Source of the DNA: Acidobacteriota bacterium
Lineage (GTDB): Bacteria > Acidobacteriota > Terriglobia > Acidiferrales > UBA7541
Assembly: GCA_003161495.1 (NCBI GenBank)
Contig: PMOP01000448.1
Coordinates: 1-9,843 of the forward strand
Direction of reading: 5' to 3'
DNA length: 9,843 nt
Shown piece by piece: positions 1 to 7,251 of this stretch; the first letter of the stretch is position 1; the number at the start of each line of letters is the position of its first letter. The notes beneath the pieces are model-generated. The model was not told where the DNA came from, ran no database searches, and saw only the letters and a list, made by a program, of their open reading frames with translations. A program made the translations under genes and the position numbers.

Positions 1-585
1 GCTCCCTTGCTCTGCGCCGGCGTCACCACATTTAATTCCTTGCGGAACAGCGGCGCGCGCCCCGGCGATGTTGTCGCCATTCTCGGCCTCGGCGGCCTCG
101 GCCATTTGGGCGTACAGTTTGCGGCCAAAATGGGTTTTGAAACGATCGCCATCGCGCGCGGAAAAGACAAAGAGTCGTTCGCGAAAAAGCTCGGCGCGAA
201 GCATTATCTGGATAGCGAATCTCAGAACGTTGCCGTTGAACTCGAAAAGTTGGGGGGAGCCAAAGTCATCCTCTCCACTGTAACGAGCGGGAAAGCGGTG
301 AATGCCGTTTTGGGCGGCATGGGAATCAACGGCAAGACCATCCTGGTAGGCAATCCGGATCAGCCGCTTGAAATTACAGGGCGTCTCCTGATCGCCGGGC
401 GCCGCTCGATCAGCGGCTGGCCCTCCGGTTCGCCCATCGATTCCCAGGACACGCTCGCCTTCTGCGCGCTGACCGGCATACGCCCGATGACCGAAGTCTA
501 TCCGCTCGAGCGAGCGCCCGAAGCATACGAGCGAATGCTAAGCGGCAAGGCGCGGTTCCGCGTAGTCTTGAGCAGTGGCCTTTAG
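1..585 (+). CDS. Zinc-dependent medium-chain alcohol dehydrogenase, C-terminal part (5' truncated by window)
   Basis: The reading frame is open from the first base, so the gene starts upstream; 194 residues are visible. They begin A-P-L-L-C-A-G-V-T, the segment that in CAD/AdhP/YahK-type alcohol dehydrogenases carries the third catalytic-zinc cysteine (Cys5 here). The Rossmann dinucleotide site G-L-G-G-L-G follows at residues 29-34, then a typical C-terminal half ending R-F-R-V-V-L. The family oxidises alcohols or reduces aldehydes with NAD(P)H in the cytoplasm. After the second beta strand the chain reads A-R-G-K-D-K; these basic residues would fit NADP(H), but this is inference. The N-terminal catalytic zinc ligands and the structural-zinc cysteines lie outside the window. 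The stop codon is the first base pair region of a REP-like inverted repeat. The exact substrate cannot be told. Confidence 0.93.
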   Translation, partial: APLLCAGVTTFNSLRNSGARPGDVVAILGLGGLGHLGVQFAAKMGFETIAIARGKDKESFAKKLGAKHYLDSESQNVAVELEKLGGAKVILSTVTSGKAVNAVLGGMGINGKTILVGNPDQPLEITGRLLIAGRRSISGWPSGSPIDSQDTLAFCALTGIRPMTEVYPLERAPEAYERMLSGKARFRVVLSSGL

Positions 586-655
586 TGGCGCGGGCTTTAG
601 CCTGCGGGGTTTAGTCCTTGCTAGGCCAAAACCCACAGGCTGAAGCCTGCGCCAC
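585..655. repeat. REP/BIME-like imperfect inverted repeat
   Basis: Arms 585-612 and 628-655 (28 nt each) are inverted copies with 24 of 28 positions complementary by hand alignment; two of the four mismatches are G:U-compatible in RNA. The 15-nt loop is 613-627. Each arm contains a smaller dyad around GGCTTTAGCC (left) and CAGGCTGAAGCCTG (right, perfect arms). This nested-palindrome form is characteristic of bacterial REP/BIME elements mobilised by REP-associated tyrosine transposases (RAYTs). No RAYT gene is in the window. The element begins on the last base of the alcohol dehydrogenase stop codon and could act as a transcript 3' end, although no T-tract follows it. Confidence 0.75.
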
Positions 656-696
656 ATATCTGTGAGCCATCTGTCACGAATGATGACAATTCCAAG

Positions 697-2670
697 ATGG
701 ACTGTAGCCTTCCGGAGTCTTATACTCTCCCCGTGAATCCCGAGCCCGATCTGCTGACCCCGCTCCGCCGTTACTGGGGCTACGACGCGTTTCGTCCCTT
801 GCAGGAGCGCATCGTGAGCAGCCTCCTTGCCGGCCGCGATACCTGCGTCGTCATGCCCACGGGCGGGGGGAAGTCCCTGTGCTACCAGTTGCCCGCCGCG
901 ATGTCGCCGGACAAGACCGTTATTGTCATCTCCCCCTTGATCGCGCTGATGGAAGATCAGGTGGCGCAACTCGGCCAAATGGGAATTTCGGCGGGGCTGT
1001 TGAACAGTTCCATTACGCAAGGGGAACAAGGCCGCGTGATCGACAAGGCGCGCGCGGGAAAATACCGCCTCCTGTATCTTTCTCCGGAGCGGCTGGCGCG
1101 CGAAGACACCATCGAATGGCTGCGGGACGTGCCGATTTTGTTCTTCGCGATTGACGAGGCGCATTGTATTTCGGAATGGGGCCACGAGTTCCGGCCGGAA
1201 TACCGCCTGCTCAGCCGTCTGCGTACTCACTTTCCGGACCGCGCCATCGCGGCCTTCACCGCGAGCGCCACGCAGCACGTGCGGCATGACATCATTCGGC
1301 AGCTCGCGTTGCGCGAGCCCGACAAATATATCGCCAGCTTCCACCGCCCCAATTTGCGTTATGTCGTGCGAGCCTGCAGCGCCAGCGCCCAGATGGAACT
1401 CCTGTTGCGCGCGATGCGTAGCTACGGCAACGAAAACGTCATCGTGTATGCACCCACAATCGCGACCGTCGAGTCCACCGTTGATTTTCTGGAGGTGAAT
1501 GGAATTCCCTCCATTGGTTACCACGGCAAGATGAACGCCGCCGATCGCCGGCGCAATCAGGAACGCTGGATGGCGGACGAAGTGCGGGTGATGGTGGGCA
1601 CGATCGCTTTCGGCCTGGGCATCAACAAAGCCGCTGTGCGAGCCGTGATCCATCTTTCGCTTCCAAAATCCATCGAACAGTTTTACCAGGAGGCGGGACG
1701 CGCCGGGCGCGACGGCCTTCCCGCGGACTGCGCGATGCTCTGGCAGAAAAAAGATGCGGGCTTGCACGCCTTCTTTATCGGCAAGATCAATGATCCTGAC
1801 GAAAAGCGGCGGGCGTGGCAACGCTACGACGATATTAGAGGCTTCGTGGAATCAAGCTCTTGCCGCCACATGCGCATCTGCGGACATTTCGGCGAGAACA
1901 AGAAGTGGACATCCTGCGGAGCCTGCGATGTCTGCGGATACGTGCCGGATTGGCTGTCCGTGCCAGTGGACGAGCCATCTCGCAAACGCAAGCGCTCCAG
2001 GTCGCGGGTCACTTCGCCTGCACCAATGTCTGTGACGCGTTCATGGGAAGCACCCGCGCCTTTATCGCAGACGGCGCGCACGCAGGACCTATCGGGCGTG
2101 GACCCGGGCTTGCGAGAGTATTTGCGTGAGTGGAGACGCGATACGGCGAAGGAGCAAAATGTTTCGGCTTTCATCGTGATGACTGATGCAACACTCAACG
2201 AGATTTGCCGTATAAGGCCTAATTCTATTTCCAGACTTCGGCAAATCATTGGCATGGGCGAACGCAAAGCCGAATTGTACGGAGGGCAAATCTTTGACGC
2301 GCTGAGACGATTCAGTGGGGGGGCGCGCGCCGCGGCACCTGACAAAAAAATGACGCCGAGCGAGCAGACGAAATTGTTAGTTGAGAATGGCAAAACACTA
2401 GATGAGATCGCAGTGATTCGGGGGCGGAGGCGCTCGACCATCGTAAGCACCGTTTCGGATCTCGTGGAGCGAGGGGTACTGCATTTTCAAAACAGTTGGG
2501 TAGCAGAAGAGAGGCAGAGGCAAATTGAAGCTGCCGCCTCCAAACTGGGACTGGATACATTCACGCCGATTAAGGAAGTCCTGCCTGAGGATTTCACGTA
2601 CGATGAAATTCGTTTGGTCGTAGCCAAACTGCGCCGCGCTGGCGGTCAATCCTTTTCCGCGCCGGCTTGA
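697..2670 (+). CDS. recQ: RecQ-family ATP-dependent DNA helicase lacking the RQC winged helix
   Basis: A 657-residue superfamily 2 3'-5' DNA helicase of the RecQ family, acting in recombinational repair. Visible motifs: Walker A G-G-G-K-S at 56-60, motif II D-E-A-H at 153-156 followed by C-I-S-E-W-G-H, motif III T-A-S-A-T, and motif VI Q-E-A-G-R-A-G-R-D-G around 331-340. A RecQ zinc site follows with Cys389, Cys407, Cys410 and Cys413 (C-G-A-C-D-V-C). The HRDC domain is at about 469-545. A C-terminal HTH_40-like helix-turn-helix tail (about 555-650) carries L-D-E-I-A and R-R-S-T-I-V-S-T-V-S. Only about 55 residues, rich in K/R/S/P, separate the zinc site from HRDC, too few for the usual winged helix. 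The ATG at 697 has no clear Shine-Dalgarno sequence; an in-frame GTG at 733 is an alternative that would still keep all motifs. It is convergent with the transporter gene, with a 22-nt gap. Confidence 0.95.
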   Translation: MDCSLPESYTLPVNPEPDLLTPLRRYWGYDAFRPLQERIVSSLLAGRDTCVVMPTGGGKSLCYQLPAAMSPDKTVIVISPLIALMEDQVAQLGQMGISAGLLNSSITQGEQGRVIDKARAGKYRLLYLSPERLAREDTIEWLRDVPILFFAIDEAHCISEWGHEFRPEYRLLSRLRTHFPDRAIAAFTASATQHVRHDIIRQLALREPDKYIASFHRPNLRYVVRACSASAQMELLLRAMRSYGNENVIVYAPTIATVESTVDFLEVNGIPSIGYHGKMNAADRRRNQERWMADEVRVMVGTIAFGLGINKAAVRAVIHLSLPKSIEQFYQEAGRAGRDGLPADCAMLWQKKDAGLHAFFIGKINDPDEKRRAWQRYDDIRGFVESSSCRHMRICGHFGENKKWTSCGACDVCGYVPDWLSVPVDEPSRKRKRSRSRVTSPAPMSVTRSWEAPAPLSQTARTQDLSGVDPGLREYLREWRRDTAKEQNVSAFIVMTDATLNEICRIRPNSISRLRQIIGMGERKAELYGGQIFDALRRFSGGARAAAPDKKMTPSEQTKLLVENGKTLDEIAVIRGRRRSTIVSTVSDLVERGVLHFQNSWVAEERQRQIEAAASKLGLDTFTPIKEVLPEDFTYDEIRLVVAKLRRAGGQSFSAPA

Positions 2671-2692
2671 TCCGCCGGACGCAAGCGCGGAA

Positions 2693-3937
2693 TCAGGCCC
2701 GGGAAGGCGCGAGGGAAGCGGAGTGAGCTTCGTGTATTTCGAGCGTGACCATTTCGAGGTCGCCCATCATCTTGTGGATGATGAACCATGCAACGATGTA
2801 AAAGCAGCTCATACCCATCAGCACCGGAACGTAGCCGATATGCGGGATCACCGTTCCGGGAATGATTCCCGAAAATAACGCGCCGCCCAATCCTCCAAGG
2901 CACACTCCGAATCCGTTGGCGCTGCCCACGGCTTGCGAAGGGAAAACATCGGCGGGCATGATAAAAAGATTCGTCATCCAAGCCTGATGGGCTGCGGTTG
3001 CGAGGCCAAACAGCAGGACCGCGAATCGCGCGTTTTGTACCACGACACCCAGCGTGCATGCCGGCATGACCACCGCGCAAAACAGCAGCGTCATCTTTCG
3101 CGCCTTGCCGACTGTCCAGCCGCGCTTCATCAGAGAACTGGAAACAATACCTCCGAGCAAGGCGCCTACCGCGGAAATGGCGTACACGATCATCAGTGCA
3201 GTGCCGCGCTGCGCCGGTGTGAAGTGGCGCACGTCCGTCAGGTACGTCGGCAGCCAGAACAGATAAAACCACCAGACTGGATCGGTAAGAAATTTCGCCA
3301 AGCCGTAGCCCCAGGCTTGCTTGTACTTCATCACATCGCCGATGGAAAGTTTTGCGCCCAACGCTGTTGCCGCTCCGGGTTGTTTTGGCAGGCGATAGGT
3401 CAAAAACCAGAAAGGCAACCAAAGAAATCCTAGTCCGCCCATGATGGCGAAGCACGCCTGCCACCCGAGCGTCAATGCAATCAAAATGAATAGCGGCGGT
3501 CCGAAAATGTTGGCCAGATTTGTGCCCGCGTTCACGATGCCCATGGCCGTGGCGCGTTCGTTGGGAGGAAACCATTCCGCCGCGGCTTTGCTGCACGCGG
3601 GAAAATTGGCGGATTCACCGAAGCCCAATACCGTCCGGAACAATCCGAATTGAAATGCACTGCCTGCGAATGCGTTGAGCGTGGCCGCAAGAGACCACAC
3701 TGCCGCGGCGATTCCGTAACCGACTCGCGTGCCGTAACGGTCCAGCAGTCGGCCGCCCAGAAGCGATCCGCCCGCATACGCGAGTTGGAACACCATTTGA
3801 ATCGCGCCGTAGACAGGCAAACCGAAGTGGAATTTGTCGCGGATCTCCGGAAGGATCACGCCGAGGATGGCACGGTCCAAATAGTTGATGGTCGTCGCGA
3901 AAAATAACAGCCCGACAATTACCCAGCGCAAGCGCAT
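2693..3937 (-). CDS. MFS transporter, ACS family (hexuronate/sugar-acid type)
   Basis: A 414-residue polytopic inner-membrane protein with about 12 hydrophobic segments, the standard MFS length. The N-terminus R-W-x-I-x-x-L-L-F-F-A-T-T-I-N-Y-L-D-R is the signature of the anion:cation symporter family, which includes ExuT/GudP-like hexuronate and glucarate carriers. Motif A (G-G-R-L-L-D-R-Y-G-T-R-x-G) lies at about 61-73. The stretch G-E-S-A-N-F-P-A-C-S-K-A at 107-118, followed by E-W-F-P-P-N-E-R-A, and the later A-A-H-Q-A-W-x-x-N-L-F with D-V-F-P are also family-typical. Probable role: proton-coupled uptake of a sugar acid; the substrate cannot be decided. No Shine-Dalgarno sequence is seen. 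A TATGAT-like -10 (complement of 3947-3952) sits only 9 nt before the ATG, so the mRNA may be nearly leaderless. No catabolic gene adjoins it. Confidence 0.93.
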   Translation of the reverse strand: MRLRWVIVGLLFFATTINYLDRAILGVILPEIRDKFHFGLPVYGAIQMVFQLAYAGGSLLGGRLLDRYGTRVGYGIAAAVWSLAATLNAFAGSAFQFGLFRTVLGFGESANFPACSKAAAEWFPPNERATAMGIVNAGTNLANIFGPPLFILIALTLGWQACFAIMGGLGFLWLPFWFLTYRLPKQPGAATALGAKLSIGDVMKYKQAWGYGLAKFLTDPVWWFYLFWLPTYLTDVRHFTPAQRGTALMIVYAISAVGALLGGIVSSSLMKRGWTVGKARKMTLLFCAVVMPACTLGVVVQNARFAVLLFGLATAAHQAWMTNLFIMPADVFPSQAVGSANGFGVCLGGLGGALFSGIIPGTVIPHIGYVPVLMGMSCFYIVAWFIIHKMMGDLEMVTLEIHEAHSASLAPSRA

Positions 3938-4071
3938 TTGGCGCTAATCATACTGCATGTTTCCGACAGCGGCTTTTGAATTTCTTTCCATGGTGGCGGG
4001 CAGGCGGCGGGCTGGGAACACTTTCGCTCCTGGAATTACAAAAGGCTGGGGCGACGAGGGCGGTGTTTATT

Positions 4072-4114
4072 AAAAAAGAGACCGTGACGAAGTGGATTCT
4101 CCGACGAACCCACT
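4072..4114 (-). terminator. Possible intrinsic terminator of the STAS-Crp/Fnr operon
   Basis: On the minus strand, 4114-4091 can fold into a 9-bp stem (one G:U) with a hexaloop, about 35 nt after the regulator stop codon. A run of six T (complement of 4077-4072) follows, but only after 13 further bases, which is longer than in a classical terminator. The position, between the operon end and the next minus-strand gene, supports the call. Confidence 0.35.
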
Positions 4115-4148
4115 CCGCAGCACGAGCCGCGCAAAACAGTTTGAGATT

Positions 4149-4865
4149 CTAGGCGTTGACGTAACTTTCCAGAGCCGCGCGATTCGGAATCATGAGGGTC
4201 GACCCCTGTATGGAAACCAGATGTCGCACCTTGAAATCGCTCAGCGTGCGCGTGACGGTCTCGCGAGTGGTGCCGATGAACTCGGCGATTTCCTCGTGCG
4301 TGAGCGGCAGCTTGATTCGCGTTCCTTCTTTCGTTTGCTGAATTCCCTCGGACCAGGTTAGCAAAAGGCGCGCCAGTTTTTCCTGCGCGGAAGTGGAGAG
4401 CCCAACGGTGCGCAATTGTTCGCAGGCGCCTCGGTACTGCGCGCTCATCTGCTTCACCACGTTCTGGGAAGCTTCGGGATGTTTTGCCACGAAGCGCAGG
4501 AAATCTTCGCGACGCACAAACGCGACCTGGCACGGGTGGATCGTTTCGGCGGTCACTTCATACGGCTGGCCCGCCATGGCGGCCATGAGGCCGAGCAATT
4601 CTCCCGCCCGGGCGATTCTCATGATGAGGACTTTGCCTTCAGGAGAGCTGATGGAGAGCTTTACGTCGCCTTCGCACAGGACGTAAATCCCACGCGCGTC
4701 CTGTTTCTCGACGAACAGGAGGGCGCCCTTCGGATAGGTGGCTGTCGATTTTACGGCATCGAAATCCTTGATCGCTGAGGGTGACAACTGGCAAAAGAAT
4801 CCTGAATCGTTCCTTTTGCAAGTCTTGCATCCATCATTCAGATCTAACCCGTAAGGACCTTTCAT
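4149..4865 (-). CDS. Crp/Fnr-family transcriptional regulator with FNR-like N-terminal cysteines
   Basis: A 238-residue cytoplasmic DNA-binding regulator. An N-terminal cysteine group (Cys13-x2-Cys16-x8-Cys25) precedes a cyclic-nucleotide-binding-type beta roll (about 35-120; Y-P-K-G-A at 44-48, C-E-G-D-V-K-L at 64-70). A dimerisation helix follows (about 125-155), then a winged HTH (about 160-238). Cys112 in H-P-C-Q-V-A-F aligns with E. coli FNR Cys122, so four cysteines could hold an Fe-S cluster; CRP also has Cys near this point, so the N-terminal three are the stronger evidence. The recognition helix T-R-E-T-V-T-R (200-206) keeps the Arg-Glu-x3-Arg pattern of E. coli CRP (R180, E181, R185), which reads TGTGA, whereas FNR has Val at the first position. 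A strong Shine-Dalgarno GAGGAG (complement of 4872-4877) lies 6 nt before the ATG. It is cotranscribed with the STAS gene upstream (15-nt gap). The ligand is unknown. Confidence 0.93.
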   Translation of the reverse strand: MKGPYGLDLNDGCKTCKRNDSGFFCQLSPSAIKDFDAVKSTATYPKGALLFVEKQDARGIYVLCEGDVKLSISSPEGKVLIMRIARAGELLGLMAAMAGQPYEVTAETIHPCQVAFVRREDFLRFVAKHPEASQNVVKQMSAQYRGACEQLRTVGLSTSAQEKLARLLLTWSEGIQQTKEGTRIKLPLTHEEIAEFIGTTRETVTRTLSDFKVRHLVSIQGSTLMIPNRAALESYVNA

Positions 4866-4880
4866 GATCGCCTCCTCAGT

Positions 4881-5207
4881 TTATAATTCCGATCTCGATC
4901 GATTACCCTGCCGCGCTTCGTCCGCGAAGTATTTCGTCAGTGGTGTATCTGCCAGGAATTCGGCGCCCGTGGCTTCGTGGATTTCAGCGAGCAATTTAAG
5001 GCCTGTACCGTCGACATGCGTGACGCCCCGAAGATCCACCAAAAGTCTTTTCGTTCTTAGAGTAGCCGCCAGTTCTTGCCATGCTCGGTGTAATTCCGGA
5101 ACTTGAATTCCCGCAATTTTTCCTTCGATCTTCACAGTCACAGCCGTGCCATTCGATGGTTGGATCGTCACTCTCACCTGGTTACTTGACCCTTTGCTTG
5201 CACGCAT
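4881..5207 (-). CDS. STAS-domain protein (anti-sigma factor antagonist-like)
   Basis: A short single-domain STAS protein (108 residues from the ATG at 5207; a TTG at 5219 would give 112). The core reads L-L-V-D-L-R-G-V-T-H-V-D-G-T-G-L-K-L-L, the SpoIIAA-type phosphorylation-site region. The residue aligned with SpoIIAA Ser58 is Thr (Thr72 counted from the TTG, Thr68 from the ATG). Known members bind anti-sigma kinases or act within stressosome-type complexes in the cytoplasm. Here no anti-sigma kinase is adjacent. Instead it is the first gene of a unit with the Crp/Fnr regulator, which starts 15 nt after its stop. Neither start codon has a clear Shine-Dalgarno sequence; ATG was chosen as the commoner start and because the conserved domain begins well after it. 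Partner and target are unknown. Confidence 0.82.
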   Translation of the reverse strand: MRASKGSSNQVRVTIQPSNGTAVTVKIEGKIAGIQVPELHRAWQELAATLRTKRLLVDLRGVTHVDGTGLKLLAEIHEATGAEFLADTPLTKYFADEARQGNRSRSEL

Positions 5208-5238
5208 AGCTATAGGCAATCACCCAGCCAAACCATTG

Positions 5239-5278
5239 ATTCTAGGAGGAGTTGTTCTAACCTATTGTGGGGCAATAG
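5239..5278 (-). promoter_or_regulatory. Candidate promoter of the STAS-Crp/Fnr operon with CTATTG-N5-CAATAG dyad
   Basis: A -10-like TAGAAT (complement of 5239-5244; 5/6 to TATAAT) lies about 30 nt before the ATG. No acceptable -35 hexamer sits 16-18 nt upstream. That place is instead covered by a perfect 6-bp dyad CTATTG-TGGGG-CAATAG (5262-5278), centred near -38 from the predicted start. A poor -35 overlapped by a dyad is the layout of an activator-dependent promoter, but this is inference. Confidence 0.35.
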
Positions 5279-5322
5279 CTTAGCTTTGGTAGGGGCCTTG
5301 TGTGTCTTGGCGCACAGGACTA

Positions 5323-5353
5323 AGTGACGAGGATCACTGACGATTAATCGTCA
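5323..5353. promoter_or_regulatory. Two adjacent 5-N6-5 dyads, candidate Crp/Fnr-type operators
   Basis: AGTGACGAGGATCACT (5323-5338) is AGTGA-N6-TCACT, one base per half-site from the CRP consensus TGTGA-N6-TCACA. Sharing its last base is a perfect 16-bp palindrome TGACGATTAATCGTCA (5338-5353), with the same geometry (TGACG-N6-CGTCA). They lie between the sigma54-activator stop codon (5361-5363) and the STAS-Crp/Fnr operon. Autoregulation by the encoded regulator is a natural inference. No T-tract follows on either strand, so a terminator is less likely. Confidence 0.5.
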
Positions 5354-5360
5354 ACACAGA

Positions 5361-7157
5361 CTAGATATAGTCCTTCCGCTCAATTCCCAGCTTTTTCATC
5401 TTGGAGTTCAACGTGGTCCGGATCAGCCCGAGGCGGGCGGCAGCACCGCCAGGGCCGCCGATCTTGCCGTTGGTCTCGCGAAGAATATGGAGGATATGGC
5501 GCCGCTCTGTTTCTTCCAGGGAAGAGTCCTTGGCAGGGCTGGCTTCTTCCGGCATTTCGAGCTCGCCGAGGGGAGCTCGCAAGACGGGCCCTTTGGTGAG
5601 AATAACGGCCCTTTCGATAAAATTCTCAAGCTCCCTGATATTTCCCGGCCAATCCCAGCGGGTAAGGGCGCGCATCGTCTCATCGGGGATTGTTTCAATT
5701 TTCTTATATAACTTTCGGGCGTGGCGATCGACGAAGTAGCGAACCAGGAGTGGGATGTCCTCGCGGCGTTCGCGAAGAGCGGGAAGCAAGATCGGAAAGA
5801 CTCTCAAGCGGTAATAAAGGTCGCTCCGAAACTGACCTTCCGCTACCATTTTTGCCAGGTCGCGGTTGGTCGCGGCCACGAGCCTCACATTTACCGGTAT
5901 CGGTTTGTTGCTGCCAAGCCTCTCAAATTCCTTTTCTTGCAGGGCGCGAAGGATTTTGGGCTGAAGTTCCAAAGGAAGATCGCCAATTTCGTCCAGGAAA
6001 AGCGTGCCCTCATGCGCCAATTCCAGGCGGCCAATCTTGCGGTCAATGGCTCCGGTATAGGCGCCCTTTTCATGGCCAAACAATTCGCTTTCCAGAAGGC
6101 CGGAGGGAATTGCCGCGCAATTCAATTTCACCATGACGTGCTCATTGCGGGGACTGAGCCGGTGAATAGCCCTGGCGATCACTTCCTTGCCCGTTCCAGT
6201 TTCACCCAGGATTAATACGGTAACGTCGGTTGCCGCAACCGTTTCCACAAGTTTCAGGACACGCTTCAGTTCTCTGCTCTCGCCAATAATTTCTTCAAAT
6301 CTGGCCTCGGTGCTGAGTTCTTCTTCGAGATAGCGTTTCTGCAGCTCGCTGCGACGCAAGGCCTCTTCCGCCTGTCTTTTTTCCGTGAGGTCGCGAATAA
6401 CGCTGAGAACAATTCGTCCAGTTTGAGTTTCTACCGGTCCCAGCATGATGTCGGCGGGGAATTCGCTTCCGTCTTTGCGCCTGCCGTAGAGCTCCAAACC
6501 CGCTCCCATGGGGCGAACGCGGGCTGCGGAAGCATATTCGCTGCGGCGAGCCGGATGCGTGGGGCGAAACCGCTCTGGAACGAGGATATCGATGGACTGG
6601 CCTGCAAGCTCGGCCCGCTGGTAACCGAACATACTTTCTACTCGCGCGTTCATTTCGATGATGCGGCCTTCCCGGTCGCTCGCGACGATCGCGTCGGGCG
6701 AGAATTCGAACAGCGCCCGGAATTGTTGTTCGCTTCGGCGGATGGTTTCCTGGGCCCGCTTGCGATCGGAAGCGTCGCGGATCACGCTGATCACGACGCG
6801 GCCGTCCGCTGTCTCCATCGGACTCAACATAATGTCGACGGGGAATTCGCCTCCGTCTTTCCGGCGGCCGAAAAGCTCTAAGCCTGCTCCCATCGGGCGC
6901 ACGCTCGCATGGGTATTGTAGGCGCCGCGATGCGCCGGATGCTTTTGCCGGAATCGCTCAGGGACAAGAATTTCAACGGTCTGGCCGAGGAGTTCCTGGC
7001 GGATATACCCAAACAGCTGCTCCACTTGTGTGTTGATCGAAGTAATACGGCCTTCGGCATTGGTTACGACGATAGCGTCAGGAGATGCCTCAAACAGCTT
7101 CTCAAATAAGGTGTGAGTTTCGGAAGTTTTTGGAAGGATGGGAGAAGGCCCGCTCAT
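5361..7157 (-). CDS. PAS-PAS sigma54-dependent transcriptional activator (FhlA-like output)
   Basis: A 598-residue bacterial enhancer-binding protein from the ATG at 7157, preceded by GGAGA with good spacing; a TTG at 7172 would add five residues. Two PAS sensor domains (about 20-127 and 148-255) come first, each ending V-I-R-D, then a short coiled linker to about 285. The AAA+ sigma54-interaction domain (about 288-520) has Walker A G-E-T-G-T-G-K-E (318-325), the sigma54-contact loop G-A-Y-T-G-A (365-370, Tyr variant of GAFTGA), Walker B L-F-L-D-E-I-G-D (386-393) and [10 protein letters not shown] (503-512). The Fis-type HTH at the C-terminus reads [17 protein letters not shown], close to the FhlA form. 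There is no receiver domain, so it probably senses a signal directly through PAS rather than by phosphorylation; ligand or cofactor unknown. It remodels RNA polymerase-sigma54 using ATP. It is transcribed divergently from the PEP-CTERM gene. Confidence 0.95.
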   Translation of the reverse strand: MSGPSPILPKTSETHTLFEKLFEASPDAIVVTNAEGRITSINTQVEQLFGYIRQELLGQTVEILVPERFRQKHPAHRGAYNTHASVRPMGAGLELFGRRKDGGEFPVDIMLSPMETADGRVVISVIRDASDRKRAQETIRRSEQQFRALFEFSPDAIVASDREGRIIEMNARVESMFGYQRAELAGQSIDILVPERFRPTHPARRSEYASAARVRPMGAGLELYGRRKDGSEFPADIMLGPVETQTGRIVLSVIRDLTEKRQAEEALRRSELQKRYLEEELSTEARFEEIIGESRELKRVLKLVETVAATDVTVLILGETGTGKEVIARAIHRLSPRNEHVMVKLNCAAIPSGLLESELFGHEKGAYTGAIDRKIGRLELAHEGTLFLDEIGDLPLELQPKILRALQEKEFERLGSNKPIPVNVRLVAATNRDLAKMVAEGQFRSDLYYRLRVFPILLPALRERREDIPLLVRYFVDRHARKLYKKIETIPDETMRALTRWDWPGNIRELENFIERAVILTKGPVLRAPLGELEMPEEASPAKDSSLEETERRHILHILRETNGKIGGPGGAAARLGLIRTTLNSKMKKLGIERKDYI

Positions 7158-7195
7158 TGTTCTCCAAGTCAACGGCGAAGTCGGCCGATTCCGTC

Positions 7196-7213
7196 TACTC
7201 TAGTTACTCTAGT
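7196..7213. repeat. Tandem duplication of a 9-mer (TACTCTAGT x2)
   Basis: Two exact head-to-tail copies, 7196-7204 and 7205-7213, lie in the presumed 5' leader of the sigma54-activator gene, between its candidate promoter and its Shine-Dalgarno sequence. No function can be assigned. Confidence 0.6.
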
Positions 7214-7222
7214 TGAACCCTC

Positions 7223-7251
7223 ATTCTAACAAACAATTCTGATTGTGTCTT
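7223..7251 (-). promoter_or_regulatory. Candidate sigma70 promoter of the sigma54-activator gene, with internal dyad
   Basis: On the minus strand: -35 AAGACA (complement of 7246-7251, 4/6 to consensus), a 17-bp spacer, and -10 TAGAAT (complement of 7223-7228, 5/6). Transcription would start about 60 nt before the ATG. A perfect dyad ACAAT-TCTG-ATTGT (7233-7246) occupies most of the spacer, the position of a typical repressor operator. Confidence 0.45.

Noticed and set aside
667..679. TGTGA...TCACG upstream of recQ as a CRP site
   Set aside because: The half-sites (TGTGA at 667, TCACG near 675) do not have the 6-bp spacing with intact symmetry required, and the right half has a mismatch.
538..1821. 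427-codon open frame on the minus strand opposite the recQ gene
   Set aside because: It lies antisense to a clear RecQ helicase with all motifs. The translation is low-complexity in R/H/G and shows no recognisable domain; it is a GC-driven shadow.
2662..2678. CCGGC-TTGATCC-GCCGG hairpin between the convergent recQ and MFS genes as a bidirectional terminator
   Set aside because: The stem is only 5 bp, it overlaps the recQ stop codon, and neither strand has a T-tract after it.
2646..3596. 316-codon minus-strand frame overlapping the MFS gene in another frame
   Set aside because: The MFS frame shows full family motifs along its length; this frame is R/G/H-rich without any membrane or domain pattern.
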